A DNA stretch of 64,000 nt from Xanthomonas chitinilytica (GCF_026107455.2 NZ_JAPCHY010000001.1:124001-188000); one strand, 5' to 3'; counted from the first letter of the stretch, positions 30,820 through 43,658 are shown. A program made the numbers and translations. Notes: generated by a model not told the origin, from the sequence alone.

Positions 30820-31257
30820 GTGACCGACTCCCCCTTCCCGCTCGAACCCACCGCCGCCGAGGCCCAGGCCGCGATCGCCGAGGAATTCTCGTTCTTCGGC
30901 GACTGGTCCGAGCGCTACCAGTACCTGATCGACCTCGGCCGCAAGCTGCCCGCCTTCCCCGAGGAGTGGAAGACCGAGGAGCACCGCCTGCACGGCTGCC
31001 AGTCGATGGTGTGGATCGTCCCGGAAGGCAACGCCGACCAGCTCACCTTCCATGCGATCAGCGACTCGGCCATCGTCTCCGGGCTGATCTTCCTGGCGCT
31101 GCGCGTCTATTCCGGGCGCCCGGCCGCCGAGATCCTGGCCACCGCGCCCGACTACGTCGCCGCCATCGGCCTGTCCAGGCACCTGTCGCCGACCCGCAGC
31201 AACGGACTGGCGTCGATGCTGGCCTTCATCCGGGACACCGCGCAGTCGCAGCAGTGA
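30820..31257 (+). CDS. sufE: SufE-family cysteine desulfurase sulfur acceptor
   Basis: This 145-residue SufE accepts sulfur from a cysteine desulfurase for Fe-S cluster assembly. The acceptor Cys is C60 in HRLHGCQSMVW; the EEFSFFGDWSERYQYLIDLG helix is typical. I chose the GTG at 30820; a stronger start is not seen. Its stop overlaps the next gene's GTG (GTGA). No sufS or other suf gene is adjacent, so it may serve IscS or CsdA; the name covers family only. Confidence 0.85.
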   Translation: MTDSPFPLEPTAAEAQAAIAEEFSFFGDWSERYQYLIDLGRKLPAFPEEWKTEEHRLHGCQSMVWIVPEGNADQLTFHAISDSAIVSGLIFLALRVYSGRPAAEILATAPDYVAAIGLSRHLSPTRSNGLASMLAFIRDTAQSQQ

Positions 31258-32501
31258 CCGCCACTCCCGCCAGCACCGACGCACCGGGCCCGCTGCTGGC
31301 CCAGCCCGGCTTCGTGAAGCTGCTGCTGTACCGCATCAGCGCGATGCTGTCCTACCAGATCGTCGCGGTCACGGTGGGCTGGCACATCTACGAGATCACC
31401 CGCAACCCGTTCTCGCTGGGCCTGATCGGCCTGGCCGAGGTACTGCCGTACTTCTGCGTGGCGCCGTTCGCCGGCTACCTGGTCGACCACCTGCCGCGCC
31501 GCCGCCTGGGCATGGTCGCCTGCCTGGGGCTGGCGGCCACCGCCGGCATCCTGGTGGGCGTGGCGGCCGGCTGGCTGCCAGTCCACGGGGTGTGGCCGAT
31601 CTATGCCGCCATCGCCCTGACCGGCATGGTGCGGGCGTTCCTGGCGCCGATCTACAACGCGCTGTTCGCGCGGGTACTGGCGCGCGGCCAGTTCGCCCGT
31701 GGCGCCGGCTTCGGCAGCGTGGTGTTCCAGACCGGCATGGTCGCCGGCCCGGCCCTGGGCGGCGTACTGGTGGCCTGGGGCGGCAAGAGCCTGTCCTATG
31801 CCGTGGCCGCCGGCGCCGCGCTGGTGGCGCTGGCGGCACTGGCGACGCTGCGGGTGGCGGAACCGGCACCGCCGGCCACCCGCGCGCCGATCTTCTCCAG
31901 CATCGCCGAGGGCGCCCGCTTCGTGCTGTCCAACCAGATCATGCTCGGGGCCATGGCGCTGGACATGTTCTCGGTGCTGCTGGGCGGCGTGGTGGCGATG
32001 CTGCCGGCCTTCATCAAGGAAATCCTGCATTACGGCCCGGAAGGCCTGGGCATCCTGCGCGCGGCGCCGGCACTGGGCTCGGTATGCGTCGGCCTGTGGC
32101 TGGCGCGGCGGCCGCTGCAGCGCAACGCCGGGCGGGTGCTGCTGTTCGCGGTGGCCGGCTTCGGGTTGTGCGTGATCGGCTTCGGGCTGTCGCAGAGCTT
32201 CTGGCTGTCGGCGGCGATCCTGCTGTTCTACGGCGCGTTCGACGGCGTCTCGGTGGTGGTGCGCTCCACCATCCTGCAGTTGGCCACGCCGGACGAGATG
32301 CGCGGCCGGGTGTCGTCGATCAACGGCATCTTCATCAGCTCCTCCAACGAACTGGGCGCGTTCTACGCCGGCACCATGGCACGGCTGCTGGGGCTGGTGC
32401 CGGCCGTGGTGATCGGCGGCTGCGCGGTACTGGGCGTGGCCGCCGTCACCGCCTGGAAGAACCCCACGCTGCGACGGCTGAACCTGCGCGACCTGCAATG
32501 A
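31254..32501 (+). CDS. MFS exporter (EntS/MFS_3-like)
   Basis: This 415-residue major facilitator has twelve predicted helices. The motifs LVDHLPRRRLG (motif A-like, loop 2-3), TPDEMRGRVSSINGIFISSSNELGAFYAG (split over helix 10-11) and VFQTGMVAGPALGG are typical of the enterobactin exporter-like MFS_3 group. The GTG at 31254 overlaps the sufE stop, implying coupling, although no functional tie is obvious. The substrate is unknown; no siderophore genes are nearby. Confidence 0.85.
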   Translation: MTATPASTDAPGPLLAQPGFVKLLLYRISAMLSYQIVAVTVGWHIYEITRNPFSLGLIGLAEVLPYFCVAPFAGYLVDHLPRRRLGMVACLGLAATAGILVGVAAGWLPVHGVWPIYAAIALTGMVRAFLAPIYNALFARVLARGQFARGAGFGSVVFQTGMVAGPALGGVLVAWGGKSLSYAVAAGAALVALAALATLRVAEPAPPATRAPIFSSIAEGARFVLSNQIMLGAMALDMFSVLLGGVVAMLPAFIKEILHYGPEGLGILRAAPALGSVCVGLWLARRPLQRNAGRVLLFAVAGFGLCVIGFGLSQSFWLSAAILLFYGAFDGVSVVVRSTILQLATPDEMRGRVSSINGIFISSSNELGAFYAGTMARLLGLVPAVVIGGCAVLGVAAVTAWKNPTLRRLNLRDLQ

Positions 32502-32552
32502 TCGCGCCTGCGCGCGGGTTTCCTGCGGGCGCTTCCCGCGCCGTCGTCCCCC

Positions 32553-34409
32553 TTACGCTTCCGCCGCCAGTCTTGCCGGATCCCATACCCGGTCGGCGAG
32601 CTGCCGGTACAGGGCGTGGCGCTCGTCCAGGTCGGCCTTGCGGAATTCCTCCAACGACCTGAACGGCAGGTCTTCCCGCTTGATGTAGGCCAGGAAACCC
32701 GGATTGCGTTCGTAGCACTGCTCATGCAGCGACCAGGCCAGCAGGTTCTGGCTGACATAGTGCCGGCGCTTCTTTGCATACGGCAGATCGCCATAGCTGG
32801 CATTGAAGCTCTTGGGCAACAGCAACAGGTCGCCGAACCGGTTGCGGTAGTCGGAGAAGTCGGCCTGCGAAGCGAACTCGTCCCTGTGGCGCGAGTAATG
32901 GTCGGCCCAGATGTGCTCGATCTCGTAGCGCCCGCGCCCTTCGACCAGGTACTTGGCCGCGTGGCTGTCCATGCCCGAAGCCGCCTCCAGGTGGGCGGTC
33001 ATCCGCGCCAGCAGCACCTTGATGTAGCGTTTGGACCACTGGTTGAGGCCGAAGCCATCGAAACCGTTGCGGCGGCCGTCCGCGGTGCCGTCGAAGGTGC
33101 ATCCCTGTTCTTCCAGGCGCCTGGCCAGGACTTCCACCAACGCCACCGGCTCCAGCCCACGGATATCGCGCATGATCAGGAACGCGGCATAGGACATCGC
33201 GCCGTAGGTCATGCTCAGGTAGTTGACCGCGCGGCGCGCCAGCAGGATATCAAGGAACACCGCCACCGCCCGGATCTTGCGGGCAACGACCTCGGGCGCG
33301 TCGGTGATCCGCAGCGGCGCCAGCAGCAGCGGATACTGCAGGCTGAAGTTGAAGGCCGCGACGTGGTACACCGGCTCCAGCCCTTCCACCGGCGCCAGCG
33401 ATGCCTTGCGGATGCACTCGTACTGCCGCGTGTAGAACACCATGTCCTCGCTGACGAAGCGGAAGAAATCCGCGCCATTTTTCAATCCCAGCTGCTCGGC
33501 GTGGTCGCCCAGCCAGCGGTGGAACTCGGTGCCGATGCGTTCGAAATCCTTGTTTTCCGAACCGCTGCGCCGCTCGCGCACGCTGTCGGCATAGCGCGCG
33601 CGCAGCCAGGCCTTGACCGCATCGGTGTCCTCGTCCTTGCCCAGCTTGCGCAGCGCCTCGATACGTTCGCGCCACAGTCGCGCCGCCTCGTTGCGCTGGC
33701 CGATGTCGCCGATGTTGGCCAGCAGATAGCCCTTGAGCATGTCCAGCGGCGTCAGCGACAGGCCACGATCATTCATGGTCTCGAAGATGGTGTAGGCATC
33801 CTCGTCGGAAGCGGCGCTGATCTCGATCAGGTACACCTTCTCGGTCAGCCAGTCGCAGAAGTACGGCAGCGCCGCTTCGTCGATCTCCTCGGCCTGCTCC
33901 TGCAGCAACTCTTCCAGGTCCTGGTACCGGGCGACGATGGTCTGCACCGATTCCGACGCCGCGCTGGTGTCGGGCAACTCGCCGCTGAACAACGCCGACA
34001 TGATCGTGCGCCGATCCTCCACCGCGATATTGAAGGCCTTCTCCCCGAAGCGCTCGGAGTAGATCAGCTCTTCCAGCGCCACCCGGTCCCTGCGCTCGCC
34101 CTGCCGACGGTGCAGCAGAAGCAGCAGCAGGGTGATGGTGGTCAAGCGCTGCTGGCCATCGACGATGTACTTCTGCCCATCGCGCTCGCTGAGGATGATC
34201 GAACCCAGGAAATAGTTGCCGTACTTCTCCACCGCACCACGCGGGTTGCCGGGCCGGTGCCACTGCAGGAACTGGTCGGTCAGATCGTCGATCAGCTCCT
34301 TGGCCTGCTTGCGTTGCCAGCGGTATTCGCGCTGGTAGTAATCGATACCGTAGCGTTTGCCCTTGAGGATCTCGCTGATGGTGCGCGCCTTGCCGTCGAT
34401 CGTCTTCAT
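32553..34409 (-). CDS. DUF262/DUF1524 protein, candidate GmrSD/SspE-like nuclease
   Basis: The 618-residue product has an N-terminal DUF262 (ParB-like nucleotidase) domain with the motif VDGQQRLTTI (83-92) and the family element IFETMNDRGLSLTPLD (208-223). The C-terminal DUF1524 HNH-type region has YEIEHIWADH (495-504; H499) followed by RNRFGDLLLLPKSFNASYG (522-540). This architecture occurs in type IV GmrSD restriction enzymes and in SspE and BrxU anti-phage effectors. It stands alone: no ssp, brx, dnd or methyltransferase gene is next to it. Phage defence is inferred from architecture only. Confidence 0.85.
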   Translation of the reverse strand: MKTIDGKARTISEILKGKRYGIDYYQREYRWQRKQAKELIDDLTDQFLQWHRPGNPRGAVEKYGNYFLGSIILSERDGQKYIVDGQQRLTTITLLLLLLHRRQGERRDRVALEELIYSERFGEKAFNIAVEDRRTIMSALFSGELPDTSAASESVQTIVARYQDLEELLQEQAEEIDEAALPYFCDWLTEKVYLIEISAASDEDAYTIFETMNDRGLSLTPLDMLKGYLLANIGDIGQRNEAARLWRERIEALRKLGKDEDTDAVKAWLRARYADSVRERRSGSENKDFERIGTEFHRWLGDHAEQLGLKNGADFFRFVSEDMVFYTRQYECIRKASLAPVEGLEPVYHVAAFNFSLQYPLLLAPLRITDAPEVVARKIRAVAVFLDILLARRAVNYLSMTYGAMSYAAFLIMRDIRGLEPVALVEVLARRLEEQGCTFDGTADGRRNGFDGFGLNQWSKRYIKVLLARMTAHLEAASGMDSHAAKYLVEGRGRYEIEHIWADHYSRHRDEFASQADFSDYRNRFGDLLLLPKSFNASYGDLPYAKKRRHYVSQNLLAWSLHEQCYERNPGFLAYIKREDLPFRSLEEFRKADLDERHALYRQLADRVWDPARLAAEA

Positions 34410-34554
34410 CGCTCCCCCTGAATCCGGATGTCGTCCCGTCCGCTGCCCGGCGGCATGCCGGACCAGCCGACACTCACGCCGGTTTCCAACCTGCAGGTCA
34501 CAGGTACGAAGACCGGAAAGTATCCGCTAAAACCCGTCTTGGCGGCGGCACCGC

Positions 34555-35436
34555 TCAGAACAGATCCGGCTGCACCGCTGCCGGCAACGGCGCCCGCAAT
34601 TCCGGCAGCCCGGGCAGGCGCGCCCGCAGCAGGGCGTGGAAGCGCAATGCCTGTTCGGCAGCCAGTCGGTTGTCCGGGGTATGCAGGAAGACATGCGGCG
34701 TGCGTCCCTCCTCGATCCAGGCGACGACCTTGTCCCGCCAGGGTTCGAGCCAGGCCTGGTTGGCGTCCAGGTCGGGGCCGCCGATGAAACGCACCTGCGG
34801 GCTGCGACTGAACGCGGCCGCGCGCACCGGCAGGCGGGGCTTCTTCGCCTGCGCGTGCGCCACCGCCGGATCGTCCGCGGCGCAGGCGAACAGCGCGCGC
34901 GAATCCAGGCAGATGCGCTCGACCCCGCGCGCGTGCAGCAGGCGGTTGAGCGCCCGCTCCTCCTCGCCGCGGGCGAAGAAGGCCGGATGCCGCACCTCCA
35001 CCGCCAGCTCGCGCGCGGCGAAACGATCCAGCCACGCCGACAGTTCGCCAAGGCGCTCCGGGCCGAAACCGGCCGGCAACTGCAGCCACAGCGGCGCCAG
35101 CCGCGTGCCGAGCGGTGCCAGCAGGTCGAGAAAGGCCTCGGTGGCGTCCACCCGCTCGCGCAGGTCGCCCTCGTGGCTGATGTCGCGCGGCAGCTTGGCG
35201 CAGAAGCGGAAGCCTTCCGGCATCGTTCCGGCCCAGCGCTGCACGGTGGCCGGCGCCGGGCGCGCGTGGAAGGTGGTGTTGCCCTCCACCGCGTTGAACA
35301 CCTGCACGTAGTGGCCGAGGCTGTCGGCCGGGCGCAGGCCGGCGGGATAGAAACCGCCGCGCCAGGCCGGCTCGTTCCACGACGGGCAGCCGAGACGATA
35401 AGGCAGGCTGTCGACGGCGGAGTTCAAATCGGGCAT
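34555..35436 (-). CDS. DUF72 family protein (YecE-like)
   Basis: This 293-residue TIM-barrel-like DUF72 protein opens with RLGCPSWNEPAWRGGFYPAG, typical of the family, and has VEGNTTFHARPAPATVQRW and FRFCAKLPRDISHE. I chose the ATG at 35436; the frame stays open upstream without support. The biochemical role of DUF72 is unknown; some members are suspected nucleases or Fe-S linked, but I see no catalytic assignment. Confidence 0.85.
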   Translation of the reverse strand: MPDLNSAVDSLPYRLGCPSWNEPAWRGGFYPAGLRPADSLGHYVQVFNAVEGNTTFHARPAPATVQRWAGTMPEGFRFCAKLPRDISHEGDLRERVDATEAFLDLLAPLGTRLAPLWLQLPAGFGPERLGELSAWLDRFAARELAVEVRHPAFFARGEEERALNRLLHARGVERICLDSRALFACAADDPAVAHAQAKKPRLPVRAAAFSRSPQVRFIGGPDLDANQAWLEPWRDKVVAWIEEGRTPHVFLHTPDNRLAAEQALRFHALLRARLPGLPELRAPLPAAVQPDLF

Positions 35437-35591
35437 GCGGGTAAAGACCGGAGACCGCGAGTCTATGATTTCGGCTGCATGCGCGGGAACCGTTCGGCCG
35501 CCTTGCCGGATGTCGCGGCGATGAGGGCCGGCTCCCCGGCCTGCGGGGGAGGTTCCGTTCCCGTCGCGCCGACCGCTCCACACAGTCGCCA

Positions 35592-35624
35592 AGAAAAAAC
35601 CCCGCGCCTGGGCGCGGGGTTTCG
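35592..35624 (-). terminator. Intrinsic terminator of dksA
   Basis: On the minus strand AACCCCGCGCC and GGCGCGGGGTT form an 11-bp stem followed by TTTTCTT. It is 26 nt past the dksA stop. Confidence 0.88.
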
Positions 35625-35649
35625 CATCGGGCCGGAAGCTGCGCGGGCT

Positions 35650-36792
35650 TCAGTCGCCCTGCTGCTTCTGCAGGTGTTCCCAGCGTTCCTGCGCATCGAT
35701 GGTGCGCTCGGCGGTCAGGCGCGCTTCCAGGCGCTCCAGGCCGATCTCCTCGCCGGTGTCCACGCAGTAGCCATAGTCGCCGGCGTCCAGGCGCTTGAGC
35801 GTGCTGTCGATCTTGCCGATCAGCTTGCGGTAGCGGTCGCGGGTGCGCAGTTCCAGCGAGTTCTCGGTCTCGCGGGTGGCGCGCTCGGCCTCGTCGCCGA
35901 TGTCACGCACTTCGTCGCGCAGGTTCTCGATGGTCTGCTTCGACTCCTCGACCAGGTCGGCACGCCACTGCAACAGGCGCTGGCGGAAGTACTCCTGCTG
36001 CAGCACGCTCATGTACTCCTCGTCCGCGCTGGGCTTGTAGCCAACGGGCAGGATCGGGCGGCCGGTGGCCTCATCGGTCTTGTATTCCACCACCTTGTAC
36101 TTGCTGCGCGGCGCGGGAGCGGTCGAACGGGCGGTCACGGCGACGGCGACCTTGCCGACCGGCCGCGACACGGCCTTCGGAATGACGGCGGCGGGGGTTT
36201 TTGCGTGGGATTTCGAAACAGGCACGGGATTCTTGAGTTGCGGGGCCTTGGACGCGGTCGTCGGTTTGGCGGCAGCCGGCCTGGTGGCCGGTGCTGCGAC
36301 TGACGGGGCGGCCTTGGCCGGGACAGACTTGGCCGGCGCCGGCTTGGACGCCGGTTTCGGTGCGGACTTGACTACGGGCTTGGCGGCAGGCTGCTTGGTT
36401 GCCTTGGCGACGGCCGGCTTGCCGGCGGCCTTCTTGGCGACAGGTTTGGCGACCTGCTTGACCACCTTCTTGGCGACAGGCTTGGCGGCCTGCTTGACCA
36501 CTTTCTTGACGGCGGGCTTGGCGACCTTCTTCGGTGCGGACTTGGCTACCGGTTTGGCCGCCTTTTTCACGGGCTTCTTCACTGCCGGCGCGGCCTTCTT
36601 CGCGGCCGTTTTGCCGACAGGCGTCTTCTTTGCGGGCACCTTCTTGGCAACCGGTTGCTTGGCCACCGCCTTCTTCGCCGGCTTGGCGACCGGCTTCTTG
36701 GCGACGGACTTGGCCGCAGCCTTCTTCGCAACAGGCTTGGCGGTTTTCTTGGCGGCCTTGACGGCCTTCTTTGCAGGTTTTTTAGCAGCCAC
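35650..36792 (-). CDS. dksA: DksA-family RNA polymerase-binding factor with H1-like basic tail
   Basis: DksA binds the RNA polymerase secondary channel and works with ppGpp in the stringent response. The GTG at 36792 (AAGGAAG upstream) opens a 380-residue protein. Residues 1-240 are a low-complexity Lys/Ala/Pro/Val tail (repeats of AKPVAKK type) like histone H1; residues 255-380 form the DksA coiled coil and C-terminal helix. The tip aspartate D71 of E. coli corresponds to D300 and D74 to E303. The zinc site is lost: C343, T346, T364 and A367 replace the four cysteines, the same pattern as zinc-independent DksA2 of Pseudomonas. Confidence 0.92.
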   Translation of the reverse strand: MAAKKPAKKAVKAAKKTAKPVAKKAAAKSVAKKPVAKPAKKAVAKQPVAKKVPAKKTPVGKTAAKKAAPAVKKPVKKAAKPVAKSAPKKVAKPAVKKVVKQAAKPVAKKVVKQVAKPVAKKAAGKPAVAKATKQPAAKPVVKSAPKPASKPAPAKSVPAKAAPSVAAPATRPAAAKPTTASKAPQLKNPVPVSKSHAKTPAAVIPKAVSRPVGKVAVAVTARSTAPAPRSKYKVVEYKTDEATGRPILPVGYKPSADEEYMSVLQQEYFRQRLLQWRADLVEESKQTIENLRDEVRDIGDEAERATRETENSLELRTRDRYRKLIGKIDSTLKRLDAGDYGYCVDTGEEIGLERLEARLTAERTIDAQERWEHLQKQQGD

Positions 36793-37058
36793 GAAACGCT
36801 CTTCCTTGGTTCCCCCGGGGCCCGGGAAAGCGGGCCTTTATAGCCTACCCGACCAGCAGCAGCAACCGCGTCGACCGCCCCGTATGAACGGAAGCCGGAT
36901 CGGCGCGGAATCGGTCCAATGGCGTCGCCGGACCGTCATGCGCAGTTCGGAACGTAACCAGGGGCACGCACTGCCCCTGGCCGGGCCGGGGATTGTCGCC
37001 AATCGGCCGGCGCCGTCCAGCCATCCTGCGCCAAATACAGCCGCGATGCCAACTGGCT

Positions 37059-37064
37059 TATGAT
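37059..37064 (+). promoter_or_regulatory. Candidate -10 box for yidD
   Basis: TATGAT ends seven bases before the GTG at 37071, so the predicted transcript starts at the start codon. The -35 region is weak. The geometry is the same as at metX. Confidence 0.35.
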
Positions 37065-37070
37065 TCGGGG

Positions 37071-37322
37071 GTGATCGGCCGCCTCCTCATCGCCGCGCTG
37101 CGCCTGTACAAGCGCTTCATCAGCCCCCTGCTGGGGCCGCGGTGCCGCTTCGTGCCCAGCTGCTCTGAATACGCGATGGAAGCCATCGGCCGCCATGGGC
37201 CGCTGCGCGGCAGCTGGTTGGCCGCGCGCCGCCTGGGACGCTGCCATCCGCTGCACCCCGGCGGCTTCGACCCGGTGCCCGATCCCTCCTCTCCCTCTTG
37301 CCGCTGCACAGGAAAACACTGA
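37071..37322 (+). CDS. yidD: Membrane protein insertion efficiency factor YidD
   Basis: This 83-residue peripheral membrane protein assists YidC. Family elements are [20 protein letters not shown] split over the centre, CSEYAMEAI, and [14 protein letters not shown] at the C-terminus. I chose the GTG at 37071. Here it is not next to rpmH-rnpA-yidC but heads a small pyrC cluster, which is a known alternative location in this family. Confidence 0.9.
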   Translation: MIGRLLIAALRLYKRFISPLLGPRCRFVPSCSEYAMEAIGRHGPLRGSWLAARRLGRCHPLHPGGFDPVPDPSSPSCRCTGKH

Positions 37323-37323
37323 G

Positions 37324-38670
37324 ATGTCCTCCACGCTTATCGTCAACGCCCGGCTGGTCAACGAGGGGCGCGAGGTCGAAGCCGACCTTCGGATCGAGGA
37401 CGGCCGCATCGGCCAGATCGCCTCCCGTCTCGAAGGTCGCGCCGGCGAGCCGGTGGTGGACGCCGGCGGCCGCTGGCTGCTGCCCGGGATGATCGACGAC
37501 CAGGTGCATTTCCGCGAACCCGGGCTGACCCACAAGGGCGACATCGCCAGCGAATCGGCCGCCGCCGTGGCCGGCGGCCTGACCAGCTTCATGGACATGC
37601 CCAACACCAACCCGCCCACCCTGAACGCCGAGGCGCTGCAGGCCAAGTACGACCTCGCCGCCGGCCGCGCGCGCGCCAACTACGGCTTCTACATGGGCGC
37701 CAGCAACGACAACCTGGCGCACATCCAGAAACTGGACCCGAAGACCGCGCCGGGCATCAAGGTGTTCATGGGCGCGTCCACCGGCAACATGCTGGTGGAC
37801 AACCCGGCCACGCTGGACGCGATCTTCCGCGACGCGCCGACGCCGATCATCACCCACTGCGAAGACACGCCGATGATCGACGCCAACATGAAGGCATTCG
37901 TCGAGAAGTACGGCGATGCCCTCAGCGCCGAACAGCATCCGGACATCCGCTCGCGCCAGGCCTGCCTGAAATCGTCGGAACTGGCGGTATCGCTGGCGAA
38001 GAAGCACGGCACCCGGCTGCACGTGCTGCACATCTCCACCGCCGACGAGCTGGCGCTGTTCGAGCGCGGCCCGCTGGTCCGCGCCGACGGCAGCCGCAAG
38101 CAGATCACCGCCGAGACCTGCATCCACTTCCTGCGCTTCGACCGCGGCGACTATGCGCGGCTGGGCAACCTGATCAAGTGCAACCCGGCGATCAAGGACG
38201 CCAGCGACCGCGAGGCGCTGACCCGCGCCCTGGCCGAGGACGTGATCGACGTGCTGGCCACCGACCACGCCCCGCATACCTGGGAAGAGAAGCAGAAGCC
38301 CTACGCACAGGCCCCGTCCGGCCTGCCGCTGGTGCAGTACGCACTGGTCGCCGCGCTGGAACTGGTGCACGAGGGCAAGCTGGGCATGGCGCAGGTGGTG
38401 CAGAAGTTCGCGCATGCGCCGGCGCAGCTGTTCGACGTCAGCCAGCGCGGCTTCCTGCGCGAGGGCTACTGGGCCGACCTGGTGCTGGTGGAGGACGTGC
38501 CGTTCACGGTCAGGCGCGAGGACGTGCTGTCCAAGTGCGGCTGGTCGCCGTTCGAAGGCACCACCTTCCGCTCACGCATCGCCTCGACCTGGATCAATGG
38601 CCAGCTGGCCTGGGACGGCAGCCAACTGCTCGGCCCCGCCAACGGCCAGCGCCTGACCTTCGATCGCTGA
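37324..38670 (+). CDS. pyrC: Dihydroorotase (class I)
   Basis: This enzyme catalyses the third step of pyrimidine synthesis, cyclising carbamoyl-aspartate. The 448-residue amidohydrolase has PGMIDDQVHFREPGLTHKG with metal His H62 (the first metal His is replaced by Gln in D-D-Q-V-H, unlike the usual D-x-H-x-H), the GIKVFMGAST lysine strand, and the ATDHAPHTWEEK site. The sequence reads as an intact class I enzyme, but the Q60 at the usual first histidine is worth noting; DHOase-like inactive paralogues are known. It starts one base after the yidD stop. Confidence 0.85.
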   Translation: MSSTLIVNARLVNEGREVEADLRIEDGRIGQIASRLEGRAGEPVVDAGGRWLLPGMIDDQVHFREPGLTHKGDIASESAAAVAGGLTSFMDMPNTNPPTLNAEALQAKYDLAAGRARANYGFYMGASNDNLAHIQKLDPKTAPGIKVFMGASTGNMLVDNPATLDAIFRDAPTPIITHCEDTPMIDANMKAFVEKYGDALSAEQHPDIRSRQACLKSSELAVSLAKKHGTRLHVLHISTADELALFERGPLVRADGSRKQITAETCIHFLRFDRGDYARLGNLIKCNPAIKDASDREALTRALAEDVIDVLATDHAPHTWEEKQKPYAQAPSGLPLVQYALVAALELVHEGKLGMAQVVQKFAHAPAQLFDVSQRGFLREGYWADLVLVEDVPFTVRREDVLSKCGWSPFEGTTFRSRIASTWINGQLAWDGSQLLGPANGQRLTFDR

Positions 38671-39521
38671 TGCCACGCGCCCTGGTCTTCGGCATGCTGC
38701 TGGCCATGGCCGGTGGCGCGCCCCTGGCAGCGGCCGCCGCGCAGGATCCGATCGGCGACCTGGTCGACAACCGCATCGTGTTTCCGGCCAGCGCCTCGCA
38801 GGGCGCGATGGTGGTCGGCAAGGTGCCGCCGGGCAGCACCGTCCGCCATGCCAACCGGTCGCTGCGCGTGAGCGGCTATGGCAGTGTCGTGTTCGGTGTC
38901 GGCCGCGACGAGAAAGGCCCGCTGCAGGTCCAGGTGCAACGGCCCGATGGCGGCAGCGAAACGGTCCGCATCGCGGTGACTCCGCGCGACTGGCCGGTGG
39001 AGCGCGTCAACGGCGTGCCGCCCAAGACCGTGAACCCGCCACCGGCGATCGCCGAGCGGGTCAAGCGCGAACAGGCCCAGGTCACCGCCGCGCGCCTCCG
39101 CGACGATGCCCGTACCGACTTCGCCCAGACCTTCATCTGGCCGGTGCAGGGCCGCATCAGCGGCCGCTTCGGCAATGCCCGCGTCTACAACGGCCAACCC
39201 GGCGCCGGCCACTCCGGCATGGATATCGCCGTGCCCACCGGCACCCCGGTCAAGGCACCGGCCGCCGGCGTGGTGACCTTCGCCAACCCGGACCTGTACC
39301 TGACCGGCGGCACCCTGCTGCTCGACCACGGCTTCGGCATCAGCTCCAACTTCCTGCACCTGTCGCGGATCGACGTGAAGGTCGGCGACCGCGTGGAACA
39401 GGGCCAGGTGATCGCCGCGGTCGGCGCCACCGGCCGCGCGACCGGGCCGCACCTGCACTGGGGGATGAACTGGTTCGACGTGCGCATCGACCCGCTGCTG
39501 GTACTGGAGCGGGGGCGATGA
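38670..39521 (+). CDS. Exported M23 (LytM-type) peptidase
   Basis: The 283-residue product has a signal peptide (about 1-24) and a C-terminal M23 metallopeptidase domain. Zinc ligands are visible in GHSGMDIAVPTG (H-x3-D) and PHLHWGMNWF (H-x-H). The upstream domain (25-130) is all-beta. The start overlaps the pyrC stop (TGATG), so it is coupled to it. It probably trims cell-wall cross-links or activates an amidase. Confidence 0.9.
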   Translation: MPRALVFGMLLAMAGGAPLAAAAAQDPIGDLVDNRIVFPASASQGAMVVGKVPPGSTVRHANRSLRVSGYGSVVFGVGRDEKGPLQVQVQRPDGGSETVRIAVTPRDWPVERVNGVPPKTVNPPPAIAERVKREQAQVTAARLRDDARTDFAQTFIWPVQGRISGRFGNARVYNGQPGAGHSGMDIAVPTGTPVKAPAAGVVTFANPDLYLTGGTLLLDHGFGISSNFLHLSRIDVKVGDRVEQGQVIAAVGATGRATGPHLHWGMNWFDVRIDPLLVLERGR

Positions 39522-39614
39522 CACATGCCTGTCGCCGTCCACGCCCGCAGCTGCCGGATTCCCGCCCGGTGCAGGCATGACGCGTGCGCCGGTATCCGCT
39601 CGGGAAAGACTCGG

Positions 39615-40022
39615 GTGAACAGGCTCGGCCATGCATTGTTGCTGCTGGTGGCGATGCCATACGGCTGCGCCACGCATGGCAGCCAGACGGAGCGGATTCC
39701 GCCTCCCCCGCAACCCCATCGCCCCGCAGCACCCGACATGCACGATGACGCCCCGCCCGGGCGGGGCTCGCCCGGGGAGATGCAACCGGGCAGCCAGATA
39801 CGGATTCCGCTGCAGGTGGAAGCCGGCCTGCCGCTGGACGGACACGTCCCCGGCAACAGCATCGTCGAAGCGTTCGGACAACGGTTCGCGACCGGCCCCG
39901 ATGGACACTTCCGGCTCCAGGCTCCTGCCGCAGCTGGCGAGTATCGGCTGCTGGTCCATCGGCCTACGCATACCGCGCCGTTCGTACTTCGCATCACGGT
40001 GCTCCCGCCCGTCGGCGAATAA
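39615..40022 (+). CDS. Small hypothetical lipoprotein or exported protein
   Basis: I do not recognise this protein. The GTG at 39615 has GGGAAAG upstream and begins a hydrophobic stretch LGHALLLLVAMPYGC, with a Cys at a lipobox-like site. A Pro/His-rich linker (about 35-60) and a small beta-rich domain (about 65-130: IRIPLQVEAGLPLDGHV and GEYRLLVH) follow; the latter looks like a carboxypeptidase-regulatory or Ig-like fold. An in-frame ATG at 39525 would precede the signal and is not favoured. Confidence 0.55.
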   Translation: MNRLGHALLLLVAMPYGCATHGSQTERIPPPPQPHRPAAPDMHDDAPPGRGSPGEMQPGSQIRIPLQVEAGLPLDGHVPGNSIVEAFGQRFATGPDGHFRLQAPAAAGEYRLLVHRPTHTAPFVLRITVLPPVGE

Positions 40023-40253
40023 AGGCATCACCGGCAATCCACTCTCGAGGTGCACCGCGCCTCCGCGGCAAGCGCATGCGAAAACTGCCCGGAAATACCG
40101 GACGCATCGCGAGCGCCGCTCTTACCTGTGTTGTCCGTGGCGGGGAATACCGCGCCCTTGTTAAGGGCTCGCGGTTAAGGTTACGTTTATCTGCTCGGCA
40201 TGGCACGCATGCCAGTGCCGAACGTTCCCATTCCATCGACATCAGGATCCTGC
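40023..40253 (+). promoter_or_regulatory. AT-richer leader of the autotransporter gene
   Basis: There is no gene in this 231-nt gap. CCCTTGTTAAGGG (about 40155-40167) is a small hairpin, and TTAAGG with a TTTATCT about 17 bases on could be a promoter for the autotransporter. An AGGATCC precedes the ATG at 40254. Confidence 0.35.

Positions 40254-43658
<3,405 letters not shown>

Noticed and set aside
35650-36790. Plus-strand 332-codon frame opposite dksA, rich in Gly/Ala/Thr
   Set aside because: It is the antisense of the Lys/Ala/Pro repeat tail and has no independent support.
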